DNA from: UBA10347 sp905182135
Lineage (GTDB): Bacteria; Actinomycetota; Acidimicrobiia; Acidimicrobiales; UBA10347
Length of the DNA: 64,000 nt
Assembly: GCA_963925805.1 (NCBI GenBank)
Contig: CAWUSE010000004.1
Coordinates: forward strand, 62,001-126,000
Direction: 5' to 3'
Shown: one piece after another, positions 26,148-35,934 of the stretch
How the letters are laid out: every line of letters starts with the position of its first letter
Numbering within the stretch: position 1 is the stretch's first letter
Program-made: the position numbers and the translations under genes
The notes under the pieces: model-generated
What the model was told of the DNA's origin: nothing
What the model saw: only the letters and a program-made list of their open reading frames with translations
The model's database searches: none

Positions 26148-26981
26148 ATGATTCAGATCAGCGAAGGCACGGCTCGAAACGGCGACATCGAGTTGCCATG
26201 GATCCGAACTGGCACCGGCAGTGGTGAGCCTTTGCTGCTGGTGAATGGACTTAGCAGTCCCCGGGTGTCCTACGAAGATGGTTTGGTTGCCGAGTTCAAC
26301 AACCTCGGGTTCGACGTTGTTCGCTTCGATAACCGTGATGCAGGCCGAGCCACGTCGACCAACGGTGGTTACCTGCTTGCTGACCAGGCCGATGATGCAA
26401 TTGCTGTCATCGACGCTGTTGGATGGAACACTGCGCACGTGTTCGGCATGTCTATGGGCGGCATGATCGTGCAACAACTTGGTATTGATCATGCCAGCCG
26501 ACTGCGTTCCATAACCTCGCTTATGTCCAGCACGGGTAATCCGAAGTTTGGCAGTGCGACCAAGGAAGCGCAGGCGGCTTTGCTTACACCGTCGCCCACC
26601 GAGCGCGAAGCATGGATTGATCAGCGGGTTGCCACTGAACAGATCTGGGCCTCTCCTGATCACTGGACCGAAGCGGGGAGTCGGGCCAAGAGCGCTCTGA
26701 TGTTCGACTACGGGGTGCAGCCTCGACGCACCGTGCATCAGTTCAAAGCCATGGTGAAGTCACCCCGGCGAGAAGATGCACTGCGCGAGGTCCATGTCCC
26801 AACGTTGGTCATGCACGGAACTGCGGACACGCTGATCACGCCACCCGGCGGCGTCCGAACCGCCGAGATCATGCCGAACGCCACGTTCGTCGCACTCGAA
26901 GGTATGGGTCATGATTTGCCGGAGTTCTACTGGCCGATCATTGCTGGCCATGTTGGCGACCTCGCCGGAAGTATCGACTAA
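26148..26981 (+). CDS. Alpha/beta-fold hydrolase
   Basis: A 277-residue classical alpha/beta hydrolase. The nucleophile elbow is FGMSMGGM (Ser between Met residues, as in 3-oxoadipate enol-lactonase and aclacinomycin methylesterase-like enzymes). The HGTADTLITP stretch supplies the acid and GMGHDLP the catalytic His. The oxyanion strand is LLLVNGLSSPRVSYED. Ester or lactone hydrolysis is likely; the substrate is unknown. No co-directional partner is close. Confidence 0.85.
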   Translation: MIQISEGTARNGDIELPWIRTGTGSGEPLLLVNGLSSPRVSYEDGLVAEFNNLGFDVVRFDNRDAGRATSTNGGYLLADQADDAIAVIDAVGWNTAHVFGMSMGGMIVQQLGIDHASRLRSITSLMSSTGNPKFGSATKEAQAALLTPSPTEREAWIDQRVATEQIWASPDHWTEAGSRAKSALMFDYGVQPRRTVHQFKAMVKSPRREDALREVHVPTLVMHGTADTLITPPGGVRTAEIMPNATFVALEGMGHDLPEFYWPIIAGHVGDLAGSID

Positions 26982-27318
26982 GCGCATCTGTGAACCGAGC
27001 GCCGAGAGTCTGTGCGAACTGAAGCATCTAGCTCTGGGAACTAGAGCGGGTCGCCACCAGCCGCGGTGGGTGATCGGTAGTCTTTGGACATGACCGGTTT
27101 CTTCACGAGCGTCCCTCGCTCAGATCGCTCACGACGGTCCCGAATCTGACAACCCGCTTGTCTTTCGTTGATAGGACGCCGACGGTATCCTTCGAGAAAC
27201 TCAGCACCCGGCATTTTGCTTCCACGGCGTGGACATCTCACCGACTCGATGGCGATGACCCTGTGTTGTGGGGCAGGACTGAGGACTGCCCGCGTACCTG
27301 GCAGAGGTTCAGCTGAGC
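26982..27318. other. 337-bp gap without a recognisable gene
   Basis: The gap lies between convergent hydrolase genes. Short frames on both strands have Arg-rich, family-free translations. No repeats, hairpins or promoters are obvious. Confidence 0.55.
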
Positions 27319-28281
27319 TCAGACCTCGCCGGCGAGTGCTCGGGCCAGGAATGCTTCTTCGTCGGCCACCCAGCGTTGTGACATGGGATGGTCGGTGACA
27401 AAGTTTTGTGAGGCATGGAAGGCACCTGGATACACATGCAGCTCACATGACACACCCGCTCGATTGAGAGCGGTGGCATAGGCAATGTTCTCATCGTGGA
27501 ACATGTCCATCGTGCCGACATTTATGTGCGCTGGTGGAAGACCGCTTAGGTCTTCACAGGTTGATGGCGAGCTGTAAATGGTAGGTTCCTGGCCGCCTAA
27601 ATAGTGCTCCCACGCAAGTAGGTTCGCGGAACGGTTCCACACCCGTGTATCGACGATGGCATAGCTGCTGTCGGTCGTGTTGCTGTGGTCGAGCATGGGA
27701 AACACGAGCAGCTGGGCAGATGGCTGCGGCCCGCCCTGGTCGCGAGCGAACAGAGCGGTTCCGGCGGCCAGGCCGCCACCAGCACTCGCGCCACCGATCA
27801 CAATGCGACCGGCATCGATACCGAGCGAGTTGGCGTTGCTCGCCACATGGTGGAACGCTGCGTAACAATCGTTGACAAGTCCCGGTGCTGGTGTTTCCGG
27901 GGCCAAGCGGTAGTCGACCGAGGCCACCAGGCAGTTGTGGCTCGCAGCTCTCGATGCGCACTGGAAATCGTCGTTGTCGGCTGTCAGCAAGACCATGCCA
28001 CCGCCATGAATCCACAGAAGAGCAGGAGACCCGGCAGGCACACCATTGGGGGCATACAGCTTGACTCGCACGTCCGGATCGCCATCGATGCCGGGCACGA
28101 GCACTTCGGAGATTGACACGTTTGCGGGCATTGGTAGCTCGGGCCTAGTGCCGAGAACTATGTCGAGCTGGGCGCGGCAGGCGGCCAAATCTGTCAGATC
28201 CATCAACGACGGTGGCAGCGCCGACAGCACCGCTGCATGCATCTCGTCGAGGGCTGTTTCCAGATTGATGGGGTTGCTCAT
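27319..28281 (-). CDS. Alpha/beta hydrolase, HSL (hormone-sensitive lipase) family
   Basis: A 320-residue HSL-type (bacterial family IV) esterase. The HGGG oxyanion motif (LLWIHGGGMV), the GGASAGGG nucleophile elbow, and a C-terminal GAFHAS with the catalytic His are all present; the acid lies in NVGTMDMFHDEN. The ATG at 28281 is preferred; a frame extending 12 codons further has no family similarity. Members cleave short-chain acyl esters. The gene is divergent from the aldehyde dehydrogenase. Confidence 0.88.
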   Translation of the reverse strand: MSNPINLETALDEMHAAVLSALPPSLMDLTDLAACRAQLDIVLGTRPELPMPANVSISEVLVPGIDGDPDVRVKLYAPNGVPAGSPALLWIHGGGMVLLTADNDDFQCASRAASHNCLVASVDYRLAPETPAPGLVNDCYAAFHHVASNANSLGIDAGRIVIGGASAGGGLAAGTALFARDQGGPQPSAQLLVFPMLDHSNTTDSSYAIVDTRVWNRSANLLAWEHYLGGQEPTIYSSPSTCEDLSGLPPAHINVGTMDMFHDENIAYATALNRAGVSCELHVYPGAFHASQNFVTDHPMSQRWVADEEAFLARALAGEV

Positions 28282-28456
28282 AGTCCGATGCTCTACCACG
28301 TAGGGTCCGTCGTGCAACTCAGCGATCTAGGACAAGGCAGAGCGCTCGGTTGCACAACGGCTGAGTCCTGCTGCCGAGGCCCTGAAGCGACGCAGCGTCA
28401 AGCGTTCGTTCGGATGCAAGAATGGGTGCTCGTTGCATCTGATCTTGGGAGACACT

Positions 28457-29884
28457 GTGAAGACTGACTTGCTTATTGGCGGCCAATGGCGCGCTGGCAC
28501 GACCGGTGAACGAATCGACGTGGTCGACCCGTCGACGGGTGATGTGATCCAATCGGTTGCGTCAGGTAGCGCCGCTGATGCGACAGCGGCTGTCGATGCC
28601 GCAGCGGCAGCGCAACCGGCGTGGGCAGCAACGGCGCCACGGGTGCGATCCGAGATCCTTCGTAACTGTTGGCAGACACTTATCGAGCACACCGATGAAC
28701 TCGCCGACCTGATCGTGAAGGAGAACGGCAAGCCGCGCTCGGACGCCGTCGGCGAAGTCTCCTATGCCGCAGAGTTCTTCCGTTGGAATGCCGAAGAAAC
28801 GGTGCGGATCCATGGCTCTATCGGCATGGCCCCTGGTGGCGACAAGCGCATCATTGTGCAGCATCCACCAATGGGTGTTGTGGTCATGGTCACGCCCTGG
28901 AACTTCCCGGCGGCAATGATCACTCGCAAGCTCGCCCCGGCATTGGGTGCTGGAAACGCTGTTGTGATTAAGCCACCGGCCGAGACACCACTAACTGCCT
29001 TGAGAGTCGCTGAGTTGTGCGAAGAAGCTGGTGTGCCTGCCGGGCTCATCAATGTTGTGGCCGCCAAGGATCCAGGGGCGTGGTTCGATGCGGCTGTTGA
29101 CCATAAGTCGACCCGAATGGTGTCGTTCACCGGCTCGACCGCTGTTGGCCGTATGTTGCTGCGCCGATCCGCCGATCGGGTCCTCAAGACGGTCATGGAA
29201 CTGGGTGGCAACGCCCCATTCATCATCTTCGACGACGCAGATGTTGATGCAGCGGTCGAAGGCGCAATGGTTGCCAAGATGCGCCACAGCGCAGAAACCT
29301 GCACGGCTGCAAACCGTTTCTATGCCCATATCGATGTGGCCGCGGAGTTCACGGCGAAGCTTGCGGCCACCATGTCAGAGGTCAAGGTTGGTAACGGCCT
29401 GGCCGACGGCGTCGACTGTGGCCCGATGATCACAGCGAAGGCGGTCGAGAACATGCACTCGCTGGTTCAAGCCGCACTTGCAAATGGCGCAACCACAGAG
29501 CTCGGCGGCAAACCAATTGAGGGTCCTGGTTTCTTTTATGAGCCGACTGTGCTCGGCAATGTCGCCCATCATTCGCCGATCGCTGGTGCAGAGATTTTCG
29601 GCCCGATCGCTCCCGTAATTTCTTTTACTGATACCGACCAGATGATCGACGAAGCCAATGACACTGAGTTGGGGCTGGCCGCATACGTGTACACCGAAGA
29701 CTTACGGCGCGGTCTGCAGGTTAGTGAGCGATTGCAGAGCGGCATGGTTGGTCTGAATCGCGGTGCAATGTCTGACCCGGCAGCGCCCTTTGGCGGGATG
29801 AAGCAATCAGGTCTTGGTCGAGAAGGCGCCAGCGAAGGAATCTACGAGTTCTGCGAAACTCAGTACATCGCTGCCAATTGGTAA
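28457..29884 (+). CDS. Aldehyde dehydrogenase (succinate-semialdehyde dehydrogenase-like)
   Basis: A 475-residue NAD(P)-dependent aldehyde dehydrogenase. Catalytic E248 is in MELGGNAPF and the nucleophile C282 in AETCTA; the TPWNFP and GSTAVGR cofactor motifs are intact. The GxxPAETP pattern and length resemble GabD-type succinate-semialdehyde dehydrogenases. Because the Hpa pathway at 42-49 kb yields succinate semialdehyde, this enzyme could complete it, though it is 15 kb away. The GTG at 28457 is chosen because GGGAGA lies just upstream. Confidence 0.85.
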   Translation: MKTDLLIGGQWRAGTTGERIDVVDPSTGDVIQSVASGSAADATAAVDAAAAAQPAWAATAPRVRSEILRNCWQTLIEHTDELADLIVKENGKPRSDAVGEVSYAAEFFRWNAEETVRIHGSIGMAPGGDKRIIVQHPPMGVVVMVTPWNFPAAMITRKLAPALGAGNAVVIKPPAETPLTALRVAELCEEAGVPAGLINVVAAKDPGAWFDAAVDHKSTRMVSFTGSTAVGRMLLRRSADRVLKTVMELGGNAPFIIFDDADVDAAVEGAMVAKMRHSAETCTAANRFYAHIDVAAEFTAKLAATMSEVKVGNGLADGVDCGPMITAKAVENMHSLVQAALANGATTELGGKPIEGPGFFYEPTVLGNVAHHSPIAGAEIFGPIAPVISFTDTDQMIDEANDTELGLAAYVYTEDLRRGLQVSERLQSGMVGLNRGAMSDPAAPFGGMKQSGLGREGASEGIYEFCETQYIAANW

Positions 29885-30043
29885 CACCCGCAACCTGACG
29901 TAAATAATTGTGTAATCCCTGATGACCTCGAGTGGGGCTGTGGTTCGGTCGCGTCGCAGACGGGGCGTAGCTGGGGCCCATGAGGATAGGAAATTTTCGT
30001 GCCCATTTTCGTGCGACCCATGGACATGCCCTTTTGGGTTGGT

Positions 30044-30769
30044 TTAGGGGATGCCGACCATTTCGGTTGTTGAGCGGAAGCTGAGTTGGGCCTCGTGGTC
30101 GATGAACTGTTCGATGCCGTCGCTCTCGTAAATGTCGAGGTAGGTGCGCAGCGCTTCCTTGTTAGGGAAGTACAACTCGGCCATGCCGACGTAAGGATCG
30201 ATTGCGGGCTCGATGCTGTGACTGATTACGTAACGGGATCCACCCACCTGTTCCATGACGTTAGCCACGTTGGGCGCATGGATGTTGAGCCAGTGAGCGA
30301 AGAGGTCGTCAACGTTTGTGTCGGCCCTGGCGGTCAGCAACGTCGTGACTTTCAGAAAGCCAGAGCGGGTACATGGGTATGGGTCGTTCAACGTGTTGGG
30401 AACATGTGACAGAGTGCCGTCGACGATGACATATTCGGTTGTCGGCCATGCGACATAGGGCTTGGCCTTTTGTTGGAAAGTATCTCGGGGCTCGGTGCCG
30501 TGGGCCTCTGTGGCCCGGGGCAACGGCTTGTCCCACCAGAGTTGAGCGATCCCATCCCACACCTGCTCACCCGATGGAACCGGGTTGTAGAGCGTCGCTA
30601 TGTACCTGGTTGCGTGAGGTTGGCCCTTGTCGGCTGCACGATGCTGGCTGGCGATGACGTCGGGCATGTGATTGGCGAACCAATTGGCGATGAGCTCCTC
30701 ACGGGTCGCCTCCGGCCTGCGGCCGATCAGAAACTGCATTTTTGCGCCAGGTGTTGCCGTGATATCCAT
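30044..30769 (-). CDS. EthD-domain-like protein (two repeats)
   Basis: A 241-residue protein that looks like two dimeric alpha/beta-barrel repeats of the EthD type. The first (about 10-110) contains FLIGRRPEATREELIANWFANHMPDV and the second (about 135-240) the parallel VTTLLTARADTNVDDLFAHWLNIHAPNV, each with an H-x-P near the helix end. EthD proteins assist P450-mediated ether degradation or act as small monooxygenase-like folds. A strong AGGGGAG site just before the ATG fixes the start. The gene is divergent from the flavin oxidase. Function not established. Confidence 0.72.
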   Translation of the reverse strand: MDITATPGAKMQFLIGRRPEATREELIANWFANHMPDVIASQHRAADKGQPHATRYIATLYNPVPSGEQVWDGIAQLWWDKPLPRATEAHGTEPRDTFQQKAKPYVAWPTTEYVIVDGTLSHVPNTLNDPYPCTRSGFLKVTTLLTARADTNVDDLFAHWLNIHAPNVANVMEQVGGSRYVISHSIEPAIDPYVGMAELYFPNKEALRTYLDIYESDGIEQFIDHEAQLSFRSTTEMVGIP

Positions 30770-31040
30770 TTTCTCCCCTACTTCTGTCAGATCTTTGCAC
30801 GAACGGGCGGGCCAGCGTCTTTCGTAGCTGGCATGTCTGCCCTGCTCAACCAGGTCTCGTTGCCCTGAAGTGCCTCGCCGTTTAGCTGAGTTGGTCATGA
30901 GGACTCGTGACTACAGCGACATCTTGCGAGCTGTCAAGGCCGTTGGTCGCAGCGATATCTAGGTCGGATTGCCCCGACGAACCAACAGCTGGTGGGCCTG
31001 AAGCTAGGGACAACGGGTGCTGTGGTGCAGACTGGGGGTC

Positions 31041-32186
31041 ATGGCTGCACCTTTGATGGATCGATATCCAGCGATCAGCGACCTGGAAGCGCGTGCCCGC
31101 AAGCGGATGCCCTTCTTCAGTTGGGAATACCTGGCGAGTGGCACTGGCGCAGATCAGGCCGTGCAACGCAATGAGGACGCACTTGCGGAGATCACGCTGG
31201 TGCCCCAGTTACTCAAGGGCGAGTTTGACCCATCGGTCGAGACTGAGCTATTCGGTGTCACCTATTCGGCTCCCATTGGGATTGCTCCTGTCGGCCTGAC
31301 TGGCTTGATCTGGCCTGGCGCCGATGCTGCACTCGCAGCTGCTGCTGCAGATCGCCGCATTCCGTATTGCATGAGCACGGTGTCAACGACTCGGCCCGAA
31401 GATGCCGGACCGGCTTCCGACGGCATGGGCTGGTTCCAGCTCTATCCGCCACGCCAACCCGAGATGCGCGCCGACCTGATCAGGCGGGCTAGAGAATCAG
31501 GCTTCACTACGCTAGTTGTGACGGCCGATGTGCCGGCTCGCAGCCGACGCGAACGTCAGGTCAAAGCCCAGATTCGCGTTCCTCCTAAGATCGGGCCGAA
31601 GTTGTTAGCGCAGTCGGCTATAAACCCGTCTTGGTCCATGGGCGTGCTGCGTAATGGTTTGCCTCGATTCCGCACCCTCGAGAAATACGTCGACAAGGCG
31701 ACCATGCAACACATCGCTGGCTTTGTCGGAGCGAGCCTGGGCGGCACGTTGTCCTACGACTACCTGTCCGAGGTCCGTGACGAGTGGCGTGGCCCACTCG
31801 TCGTCAAGGGCATCCTCGACGCCGATGATGCAGAGCGATGTCTTGATCGCGGGGCCGATGCCATCTGGGTGTCGAACCATGGTGGGCGTCAACTCGATGG
31901 TTCGCTCGCTGCTATCCATGCCCTGCCCGCGATCCTTGAGCGGGTCAACGGCCGGGCGCCAGTGATCTTCGATAGTGGTATCCGTTCGGGTCTCGATGTT
32001 GCTCGAGCCCTAGCCATGGGTGCCGACTTCGTCTTCGCTGGTCGTGCGTTTTTGTTCGGTGTTGCAGCACTCGGGAAGCGAGGTGCCGGGCATGCCTACG
32101 ACGTTCTCGCCGATGAACTCGTCAATGTCATGGCCCAGACGGGGTGTCGTCAACTCAACGAACTGCCACTGCGTCTACATAGCTAA
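31041..32186 (+). CDS. FMN-dependent alpha-hydroxyacid oxidase/dehydrogenase
   Basis: A 381-residue TIM-barrel flavoenzyme of the glycolate oxidase/L-lactate dehydrogenase family, oxidising 2-hydroxyacids to 2-ketoacids. The signature SNHGGRQLD holds the catalytic His and Arg. The YSAPIGIAPVGLTGL strand, WFQLYPP, TADVPARSRRERQ and VVKGIL (Lys for FMN) segments are all present. The ATG at 31041 is chosen because GGGGG sits 3 bases upstream; an ATG five codons later is possible. Substrate (lactate, glycolate, mandelate) is not resolved. Confidence 0.88.
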   Translation: MAAPLMDRYPAISDLEARARKRMPFFSWEYLASGTGADQAVQRNEDALAEITLVPQLLKGEFDPSVETELFGVTYSAPIGIAPVGLTGLIWPGADAALAAAAADRRIPYCMSTVSTTRPEDAGPASDGMGWFQLYPPRQPEMRADLIRRARESGFTTLVVTADVPARSRRERQVKAQIRVPPKIGPKLLAQSAINPSWSMGVLRNGLPRFRTLEKYVDKATMQHIAGFVGASLGGTLSYDYLSEVRDEWRGPLVVKGILDADDAERCLDRGADAIWVSNHGGRQLDGSLAAIHALPAILERVNGRAPVIFDSGIRSGLDVARALAMGADFVFAGRAFLFGVAALGKRGAGHAYDVLADELVNVMAQTGCRQLNELPLRLHS

Positions 32187-32360
32187 ACCACGCCGTTGCT
32201 AATGCAGCGGTGAAGTCACGCTTGGCCCATGGTTGAGATACCGAGGGTGGCTGTCGTCATTCATATGGCCAGGAGCCCGAACAAGATTCAGGGAATGCGG
32301 CAGCGTCAGCCAGGGCCGTTTTTGGTGAGCCTGGGGGAAATTTGCGAAAGTGAACTGCCT

Positions 32361-35300
32361 CTAGAGCTCCGCGGCCAGGCCAGCGGGACGTACCTCAACG
32401 ATGAGGTCGCCGGGCTCGACAGCGGCCGATGGGGGTACGACTACTCGGGTGACGGTGCCACCAATCGAAACCGAGATTGCTGATTCCATCTTCATGGCTT
32501 CGATCACAGCGACCGAATCACCAGCCTCAACTACGTCGCCGGGGGTCACGGTTACGTTGACCACGCCCCGGAACGGGGCGGGGATATGACCGGGGTTCTG
32601 AGGATTAGCTTTTTCGCTCTCAATCACATTGGACGAAACGGCACGGTCGCGCACATCGATGGGACGGAATTGGCCGTTCAGTCGGAAGACGACGGAGCGG
32701 ATGCCGTCGTTGTTGGGCTCACCAATGGCTTCGAGCCCAACGAGCACTTTCACGCCTGGGCGAAGTTCGACGGAGCGATCCTGCTGGTTCAGATCTAGGC
32801 CGTACCAGAAGATGCGTGATGGCAGCACGGCCAAATTTCCATAACGAGCGGACTGCTCTTCATGATTGGCTGCAGGGCCAGGTAGTAGCAGGCGGTTGAG
32901 TACCTTACGGACATCGTCGCCCTGAAGCGCTTCCTCGTCGGCGGGGTCGAGTCCGGCCGGGGTTGGCGTATAGACGCGGCCAACGAGTGCCCTGGTGCGG
33001 AATGGCTCTGGGAAACCCGCCGGCGGGGTGCCAAGCTCACCGTGCAAGAACTTGATGACGCTCTCGGGAAGGTCGACGGATCCGGGATCGTTCTCAAGTT
33101 GCTCGGGTGTCACGCCAGAGGCAACCAGATGCAACGCTAGGTCGCCAACTACCTTGGAACTTGGTGTCACCTTGATCGGCCGACCGAGGAGCACATTGCA
33201 TGCTGCGTAGAGATCCTCGACTGCTTCGAATCGATCGCCAAGACCAAGAGCGATTGCTTGTTGGCGAAGGTTTGACAGCTGCCCGCCGGGAATCTCGTGC
33301 TTGTAGACGGTGCCAGTCGGCGATGTCAGGCCAGCTTCGAAGGGCTTGTACAACGCACGCACGGCTGCCCAGTACGGCTCAAGTTGACCAACAGCGTCGA
33401 GTGACAGGCCTGTATCGCGCTCGGTGTGTTCGGTCGCAGCGATAATGGCTGATAGCGACGGTTGGCTGGTCATGCCAGACAACGGGGGAGCGGCACCGTC
33501 GACTGCGTCGACGCCCGCATCGACTGCTGCAACATAGGTAGCGAGTTGGCCACCCGAGGTGTCATGGCTGTGGAGATGCACGGGCGTGTCAAACCGTTCT
33601 CGCAGGGCATCGACCAACTTGCTCGCAGCGGGGGCCCGCAACAGTCCAGCCATGTCCTTGACACACAGGATGTGAGCGCCGACCTCGACGAGCTTGTCGG
33701 CTACGCCCAAGTAGTAGTCGAGCGTGTACAGATCTTCTCCAGGGTCCGTCATATTACCCGAGTAGCAGATCGTGCCTTCAGCAACGGCGCCGACTTCGGT
33801 GGCAGCTTCGATCGCTGGGCGCATCTGTTCGATGTCGTTGAAGGCATCGAACACGCGGAAGATGTCCACACCGGTGCGATGGGCCTCGGCGACGAACGTA
33901 CGAGCGACGATGTCGGGATAGGGCGAATACCCAACGGTGTTGCGCCCACGGATGAGCATCTGCAGGCAAATGTTGGGTGCTGCTACGCGAAGCGCCTCAA
34001 GCCGCTTCCAAGGATCTTCGTGCAGGAACCGCAAGGCCACGTCGAAAGTTGCGCCACCCCAGCATTCCAAGCTCAGTAGCTGCGGCGACGCATGGGCGAT
34101 GGCCTCGGCGCCACGGGTCAGATCGATGCTGCGTACTCGAGTAGCCAGAATGGACTGATGCGCATCGCGCAGGGTCGTGTCGGTGACAGCGAGTGCGGAC
34201 TGGTTACGCAACGATGCCGCAAAGCCTGCGGGGCCGAGGCGGTCAAGCAGTTGCTTGCTGCCCTCGGGTGGGGCACCAACAACTTCTGGCAACTTCGTGT
34301 GTGGGTCGAGCTCAGTTGGCGCTGGGCCATGGGGGCGATTGACCGTGATGTCGCCTAGATACCGCAATAGTCGAGTTGACCGATCGGCACCAACCGACGC
34401 GGCGGTAAGTTCAGGGCGCTCATCGATGAAGGTAGTGGTGACGCTGCCTGAGCGGAAGTCGTTGTTGGCCAGAACAGCCTGAAGGAAGGCCAGATTGGTC
34501 GCCACCCCGCGGACCCGGAACTCGGCTAATGACCGCTCTGCTCGTCGGACAGCATCATCGAAGGATCGGCCGCGACAGGTCAACTTCACGATGAGTGAGT
34601 CAAAGTACGGGGTGATCTCATGACCCACAAAACCGCCACTGCCGTCGAGGCGGACACCGGCACCACCGGGTGTGCGGTAGGCGAGCAGGCGTCCTGTGTC
34701 GGGCCGGAAGTCATTGGCAGGATCTTCGGCGGTGATACGACACTGCAGAGCGAAGCCCCGCAGCACGATCGACTCTTGGTCCAGACCCAGATCAGCGAGC
34801 GTCTCGCCCGCTGCGATCCGCAACTGTGCTTCGACGAGGTCAACATCGGTCACTTCTTCGGTGACGGTGTGCTCGACCTGGATACGAGGGTTCATCTCGA
34901 TGAACACGTGGCGACCGGCCTTGTCGACCAGGAACTCGATGGTGCCAGCGTTTACATAGTTGATGTGATGAGCGAACGTGACCGCATCGCTGGTCAGTGC
35001 GTCTCGCTGTGCTGCCGTCAGGTTGGGGGCAGGAGCAATCTCGACGACCTTTTGGAAACGCCGCTGGACCGAACAGTCGCGCTCGTAGAGATGAATGATG
35101 TTGCCAGCCGTATCGCCGAGAACCTGGACTTCGATGTGGCGGACGTCGGTCATTGCCTCTTCGAGGAAGACGGTGTCGTCGCCAAAGGCGCTCAACGATT
35201 CACGCATGGCGGCGTCGACGGCCTCGGACAAGTCGGCAGGGTTCTCGACGCGACGCATGCCGCGGCCGCCGCCACCTGCGGCTGCCTTGACGAATAGCGG

Positions 35301-35756
35301 GAAGCCAATCGCTTCACTGAATGCAACTAGATCGCTCTCGGGTGTCAGTGCTGGGGATTGCTGCAGCACGGGAAGGCCGGCGTCCTCGGCTGCGTCTCGG
35401 GCCCGTTGCTTGTTGCCGGTCAGTTCGAGTGCTCGGACCGATGGGCCAACGAACGTGAGGCCAGCCTGGATGCATGCTTCAGCAAAGTCAGGGCTCTCGC
35501 TGAGGAAGCCGTAGCCAGGGTAAATCGCGTCGGCGCCAGCTTCTTTAGCAGCCGCAACGATGGCAGCCGGGTCGAGGTATGCGCGAACAGGGTGGCCTGG
35601 TTCCCCGATCTGATATGCCTCGTCAGCCTTCAAACGGTGCAGGCTGTTGCGGTCCTCGAACGTATGAATAGCAACCGTTCGGATGTCGAGCTGGTGGGCG
35701 GCTCGGAAGGCCCTAATCGCAATCTCGCCACGGTTTGCAACTAGCAATGTTTTCAT
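32361..35756 (-). CDS. pyc: Pyruvate carboxylase
   Basis: An 1131-residue single-chain biotin carboxylase plus carboxyltransferase that converts pyruvate to oxaloacetate for anaplerosis. Domains in order: biotin carboxylase (1-450, beginning TLLVANRGEIAIRAFRAA, with GGGGRGMR ATP loop), carboxyltransferase TIM barrel (about 525-800; TDTTLRDAHQS, VKDMAGLL, HSHDTSG), PC tetramerisation domain, and a C-terminal biotinyl domain with EAMKME (biotinylated K1089). The length is normal for the family and no internal damage is seen. No bioprotein ligase lies nearby. Confidence 0.97.
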   Translation of the reverse strand: MKTLLVANRGEIAIRAFRAAHQLDIRTVAIHTFEDRNSLHRLKADEAYQIGEPGHPVRAYLDPAAIVAAAKEAGADAIYPGYGFLSESPDFAEACIQAGLTFVGPSVRALELTGNKQRARDAAEDAGLPVLQQSPALTPESDLVAFSEAIGFPLFVKAAAGGGGRGMRRVENPADLSEAVDAAMRESLSAFGDDTVFLEEAMTDVRHIEVQVLGDTAGNIIHLYERDCSVQRRFQKVVEIAPAPNLTAAQRDALTSDAVTFAHHINYVNAGTIEFLVDKAGRHVFIEMNPRIQVEHTVTEEVTDVDLVEAQLRIAAGETLADLGLDQESIVLRGFALQCRITAEDPANDFRPDTGRLLAYRTPGGAGVRLDGSGGFVGHEITPYFDSLIVKLTCRGRSFDDAVRRAERSLAEFRVRGVATNLAFLQAVLANNDFRSGSVTTTFIDERPELTAASVGADRSTRLLRYLGDITVNRPHGPAPTELDPHTKLPEVVGAPPEGSKQLLDRLGPAGFAASLRNQSALAVTDTTLRDAHQSILATRVRSIDLTRGAEAIAHASPQLLSLECWGGATFDVALRFLHEDPWKRLEALRVAAPNICLQMLIRGRNTVGYSPYPDIVARTFVAEAHRTGVDIFRVFDAFNDIEQMRPAIEAATEVGAVAEGTICYSGNMTDPGEDLYTLDYYLGVADKLVEVGAHILCVKDMAGLLRAPAASKLVDALRERFDTPVHLHSHDTSGGQLATYVAAVDAGVDAVDGAAPPLSGMTSQPSLSAIIAATEHTERDTGLSLDAVGQLEPYWAAVRALYKPFEAGLTSPTGTVYKHEIPGGQLSNLRQQAIALGLGDRFEAVEDLYAACNVLLGRPIKVTPSSKVVGDLALHLVASGVTPEQLENDPGSVDLPESVIKFLHGELGTPPAGFPEPFRTRALVGRVYTPTPAGLDPADEEALQGDDVRKVLNRLLLPGPAANHEEQSARYGNLAVLPSRIFWYGLDLNQQDRSVELRPGVKVLVGLEAIGEPNNDGIRSVVFRLNGQFRPIDVRDRAVSSNVIESEKANPQNPGHIPAPFRGVVNVTVTPGDVVEAGDSVAVIEAMKMESAISVSIGGTVTRVVVPPSAAVEPGDLIVEVRPAGLAAEL

Positions 35757-35934
35757 GTGTGCAGTGTGGCATTAATCGTGAGGCCTGACGCCAGCTTCGG
35801 CGCCGTGATCAATCGCTTCTGACCCTGAACGTGGAATAAGGGTCGGACTCAAGACGGTCGGCTGCTGGAGTTACCGTGGTTGTAGCAACGGTCAAATCCA
35901 AGATGAGCAAGGTGAAACTGGTTTGGGCCTCGAG

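Noticed and set aside
34620..35297. 225-codon plus-strand frame inside pyc
   Set aside because: Antisense to the highly conserved biotin carboxylase domain; a composition artefact of GC-rich DNA.
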